NCBI GenBank assembly: GCA_964634815.1
Contig: CAZWMD010000004.1
Coordinates: 71,827 to 135,826 of the forward strand
Direction: 5' to 3'
DNA: 64,000 nucleotides
From: JALZVT01 sp964634815
GTDB lineage: Bacteria > Pseudomonadota > Gammaproteobacteria > Pseudomonadales > Azotimanducaceae
Shown in pieces: positions 62,084-64,000 of this stretch (positions are counted from its first letter, which is position 1; each line of letters starts with the position of its first letter). The position numbers and the translations under genes are program-made. The notes under the pieces are model-generated. The model did not search any database, had not been told where the DNA came from, and saw nothing but the letters and a program-made list of their open reading frames with translations.

Positions 62084-62941
62084 CTACAGCCCGCGCTTAC
62101 CCGCCTCTCTAATCATCGGCGCTGCTTCATTGAAAGCAGGCGCAGTGGCGGAAGATCCAGTAGTCACCCCGGCGTCGGTGGTAAGCGTATGGCCATTGGT
62201 ATAACCCGACTCATCACTGGCCAGCCACAACGCGGCGTTGGCCACGTCTTCCGCCACTCCTGCTCTGCCTGGTAATGGCGAACGGGATGCCAGATCAGCC
62301 TTGGTGCCCTCAATATCGGCTGGGTCTCCAGACAGGCTGGACACCATAGCCGTTGCCATACCATGGGGTGCAATAGCATTAACTCGTATGCCAAAGTGAC
62401 AAAGCTCCGCAGCAACGCTTTTTGTCATGCCAATAACCGCATGCTTAGACGCCGTATAAGCATGCGGTCCAAGTCCGCCCATGATGCCCGCGGTGCTGGA
62501 CATACTCACAATCGCACCGGTTTTCCTTGGTTTCATAACCCGCGCTGCGTGCTTCATCCCGTAAAAAACGCCGTCGAGCAGAATTCCCGTAGTTGCCGAC
62601 CATTCTGCGGCGTCAACGGTTTCGATGGGGCCCACAGCACCAACAATACCCGCATTGTTGAACATGATATCCAACTGGCCAAACTCAGTTACCGCGGTAT
62701 CCACCAGGTTCGCAATGTCGGCTTCATCCACCACATTGCAATGCACAAAACGACCTGCATCACCCAGTGACTCGGCAACCCGGCGGCCAGCATCATCCTG
62801 AATATCGCCAATAACGACCCGGGCACCCTCCTGCACGAACAGTCGGGCCGCGGCCTCGCCAAACCCGCTGGAGCCACCGGTTATTGCCGCTACCTTGCCG
62901 GCGAGCCGCCCTGAGCCTGGGGGTGAATTTCTATCTGTCAT
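62084..62941 (-). CDS. short-chain dehydrogenase/reductase
   Basis: 285 residues from ATG 62941. Classical SDR features: TGGSSGFGEAAARLF, NNAGIVGAVG, Ser in SMSSTAGIMGG and YTASKHA, and C-terminal YTNGHTLTTDAGVTTGS. It oxidises or reduces an alcohol or ketone with NAD(P). Convergent with the pterin enzyme (6 bp between stops). Often seen near acyl-CoA dehydrogenases in degradation pathways, but its substrate is not known. Confidence 0.9.
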   Translation of the reverse strand: MTDRNSPPGSGRLAGKVAAITGGSSGFGEAAARLFVQEGARVVIGDIQDDAGRRVAESLGDAGRFVHCNVVDEADIANLVDTAVTEFGQLDIMFNNAGIVGAVGPIETVDAAEWSATTGILLDGVFYGMKHAARVMKPRKTGAIVSMSSTAGIMGGLGPHAYTASKHAVIGMTKSVAAELCHFGIRVNAIAPHGMATAMVSSLSGDPADIEGTKADLASRSPLPGRAGVAEDVANAALWLASDESGYTNGHTLTTDAGVTTGSSATAPAFNEAAPMIREAGKRGL

Positions 62942-63045
62942 CGTCTTCTCCCAAAATTTCCACAACACCAGCCCAGAGTATGATGAACTTGAGGATATGG
63001 CACCATTGCCCTCAACCCGGCAAGAACTGACTAGTGGAACCAATT

Positions 63046-64000
63046 ATGCAACCTGTTAACAAGGGTTTTAGCTTGCCAAAGTTCTTGCTCACGACGCTTC
63101 TACTCGTCTCTCTCGTCGTTATTGCAGCGGCCGTCTGGGTTTTTGAGGAGGACATGGATCCCGCGGTGGTTGATGCCAACTACAGCAATGACCAGTCCCA
63201 ATTTTTGGAGACCAGCAACGGAGCCAGGGTGCATTTTAGAGATCAGGGACAGCCCAATGGCCCACCCGTGTTGCTGGTGCATGGCTCTAACGCGTCTCTA
63301 CACACCTGGGAGCCCTGGGTGCGATTACTTGGAGACAAGTACCGGGTGATCACACTGGACTTGCCGGGTCACGGTCTAACGGGAGCCGTACCCGGGAATC
63401 AATACGATGCCAGCGCTCAGTTGAACACCATAGCGGCTCTTGTTGAGCACCTGGGCATCGACAAGTTCATCCTCGGCGGAAACTCAATGGGTGGCGGTGC
63501 GAGCTGGCGCTATGCGCTACAACACCAAGAACAGATCGAGGCACTTGTTCTGGTAGACGCATCAGGGCTTTCGCAGTGGCGAAAAGAAGAAAACGCCCAA
63601 CACAGTGATTCGCAGAATGCAGAAAACAACGGCCCGCTTGTATTTCGTTTGCTACGCAAACCCTGGTTCCGAAGTATCGCCGTACATCTGGATACCCGAT
63701 TCCTTACTACTCAGGGCTTGCGTTCTGCGTTTCATGACAAGAGCAAAGTCACTCAAGACATGATTGAACTGTATTATCAAATGAGTATGCGTGCAGGTAC
63801 TCGGCAGGCCACACTAAGCCGATTTGCAAGCTATGGCAGAGAAGCCGGTCAGCTCGCTCATACTGAACAAGATCTGAGCACGCTAGGCATGCCAACACTG
63901 ATTCTTTGGGGAGCAACGGATGCGCTAACGCCCGTTGCGAATGGCCAACGCTTTGCCAATATTCTTCCAGATGCAAAGCTCATTGTTTACCCGGAGGTTG
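63046..64000 (+). CDS. membrane-anchored alpha/beta hydrolase (3' end beyond window)
   Basis: 318 codons are visible. An N-terminal hydrophobic anchor (KFLLTTLLLVSLVVIAAAVW) is followed by an alpha/beta-hydrolase domain: VLLVHGSNASLHTWEPWVRL (oxyanion loop), the nucleophile Ser in GGNSMGGGAS, and the acid Asp in WGATDALTP. The catalytic His would lie past the edge. It may be an esterase or lipase facing the periplasm. A GTG 12 bp upstream is a possible alternative start. Confidence 0.85.
   Translation, partial: MQPVNKGFSLPKFLLTTLLLVSLVVIAAAVWVFEEDMDPAVVDANYSNDQSQFLETSNGARVHFRDQGQPNGPPVLLVHGSNASLHTWEPWVRLLGDKYRVITLDLPGHGLTGAVPGNQYDASAQLNTIAALVEHLGIDKFILGGNSMGGGASWRYALQHQEQIEALVLVDASGLSQWRKEENAQHSDSQNAENNGPLVFRLLRKPWFRSIAVHLDTRFLTTQGLRSAFHDKSKVTQDMIELYYQMSMRAGTRQATLSRFASYGREAGQLAHTEQDLSTLGMPTLILWGATDALTPVANGQRFANILPDAKLIVYPEV

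Noticed and set aside
1..64000. tRNA, rRNA, insertion sequences, integrases or phage genes
   Set aside because: None was recognised by eye in either strand; small RNA genes could have been missed without a covariance search.

Overview
The window reads as one chromosomal segment of a Gram-negative bacterium, most likely a marine-type gammaproteobacterium. I infer this from the gene set: a DNA polymerase II (PolB), an EF-G paralog outside any str operon, PEP carboxylase, a TAXI-type TRAP transporter, outer-membrane proteins and an aryl-polyene pigment cluster. Genes are dense, often overlapping by 1-14 bp, and I saw no tRNA, rRNA, insertion sequence, CRISPR array or phage gene. It is a scaffold with three 100-N gaps (4165-4264, 7367-7466, 57078-57177). 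The third gap is flanked by the same 55 bases on both sides, so it is probably a false gap.

Layout: 1-4123 is a minus-strand glycerol-type ABC importer operon (two different ATPases, two permeases, and the start of a DUF2160 membrane protein that runs off the left edge). 4269-9355 holds exported proteins: an HEYVH metallopeptidase with a probable repeat region, a small secreted protein, a transglutaminase-like cysteine peptidase (split by a gap) and a lectin-like protein. 9559-15635 is mostly housekeeping: EF-G, a phosphoesterase, small DUF proteins and an exported amidohydrolase. 15642-24772 has PEP carboxylase, a TAXI-TRAP importer, an MFS transporter, a long PRPP-synthetase-like protein and a TetR regulator. 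24828-31697 has an acyl-CoA dehydrogenase, PolB, two glycosyltransferases and a second TetR. 31714-38766 is one gene for a mosaic outer-membrane protein of about 2350 residues: Asp-Pro repeat, SdrD-like and DUF11 domains, two OmpA-type peptidoglycan-binding domains and a long beta-rich C-terminus.

39241-58222 is the centrepiece: an aryl-polyene (xanthomonadin-like) biosynthesis cluster in four blocks of alternating direction. A chorismatase-type enzyme would make a hydroxybenzoate starter from chorismate. An AMP ligase loads it on one of two acyl carrier proteins. Ketosynthases (two active, one chain-length-factor-like), a ketoreductase and two hotdog dehydratases extend the polyene. Acyltransferases, a GT2 glycosyltransferase, a LolA-like protein and an MMPL pump would attach and move the product to the outer membrane. 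Two different halogenase-like flavoenzymes, both with a WxWxIP motif, and a cytochrome P450 with an altered I-helix are probable tailoring enzymes.

58391-64000 returns to general metabolism: a PRC-barrel/EF-hand exported protein, a tandem pair of acyl-CoA dehydrogenases, a pterin carbinolamine dehydratase, an SDR and a membrane-anchored alpha/beta hydrolase cut by the right edge.
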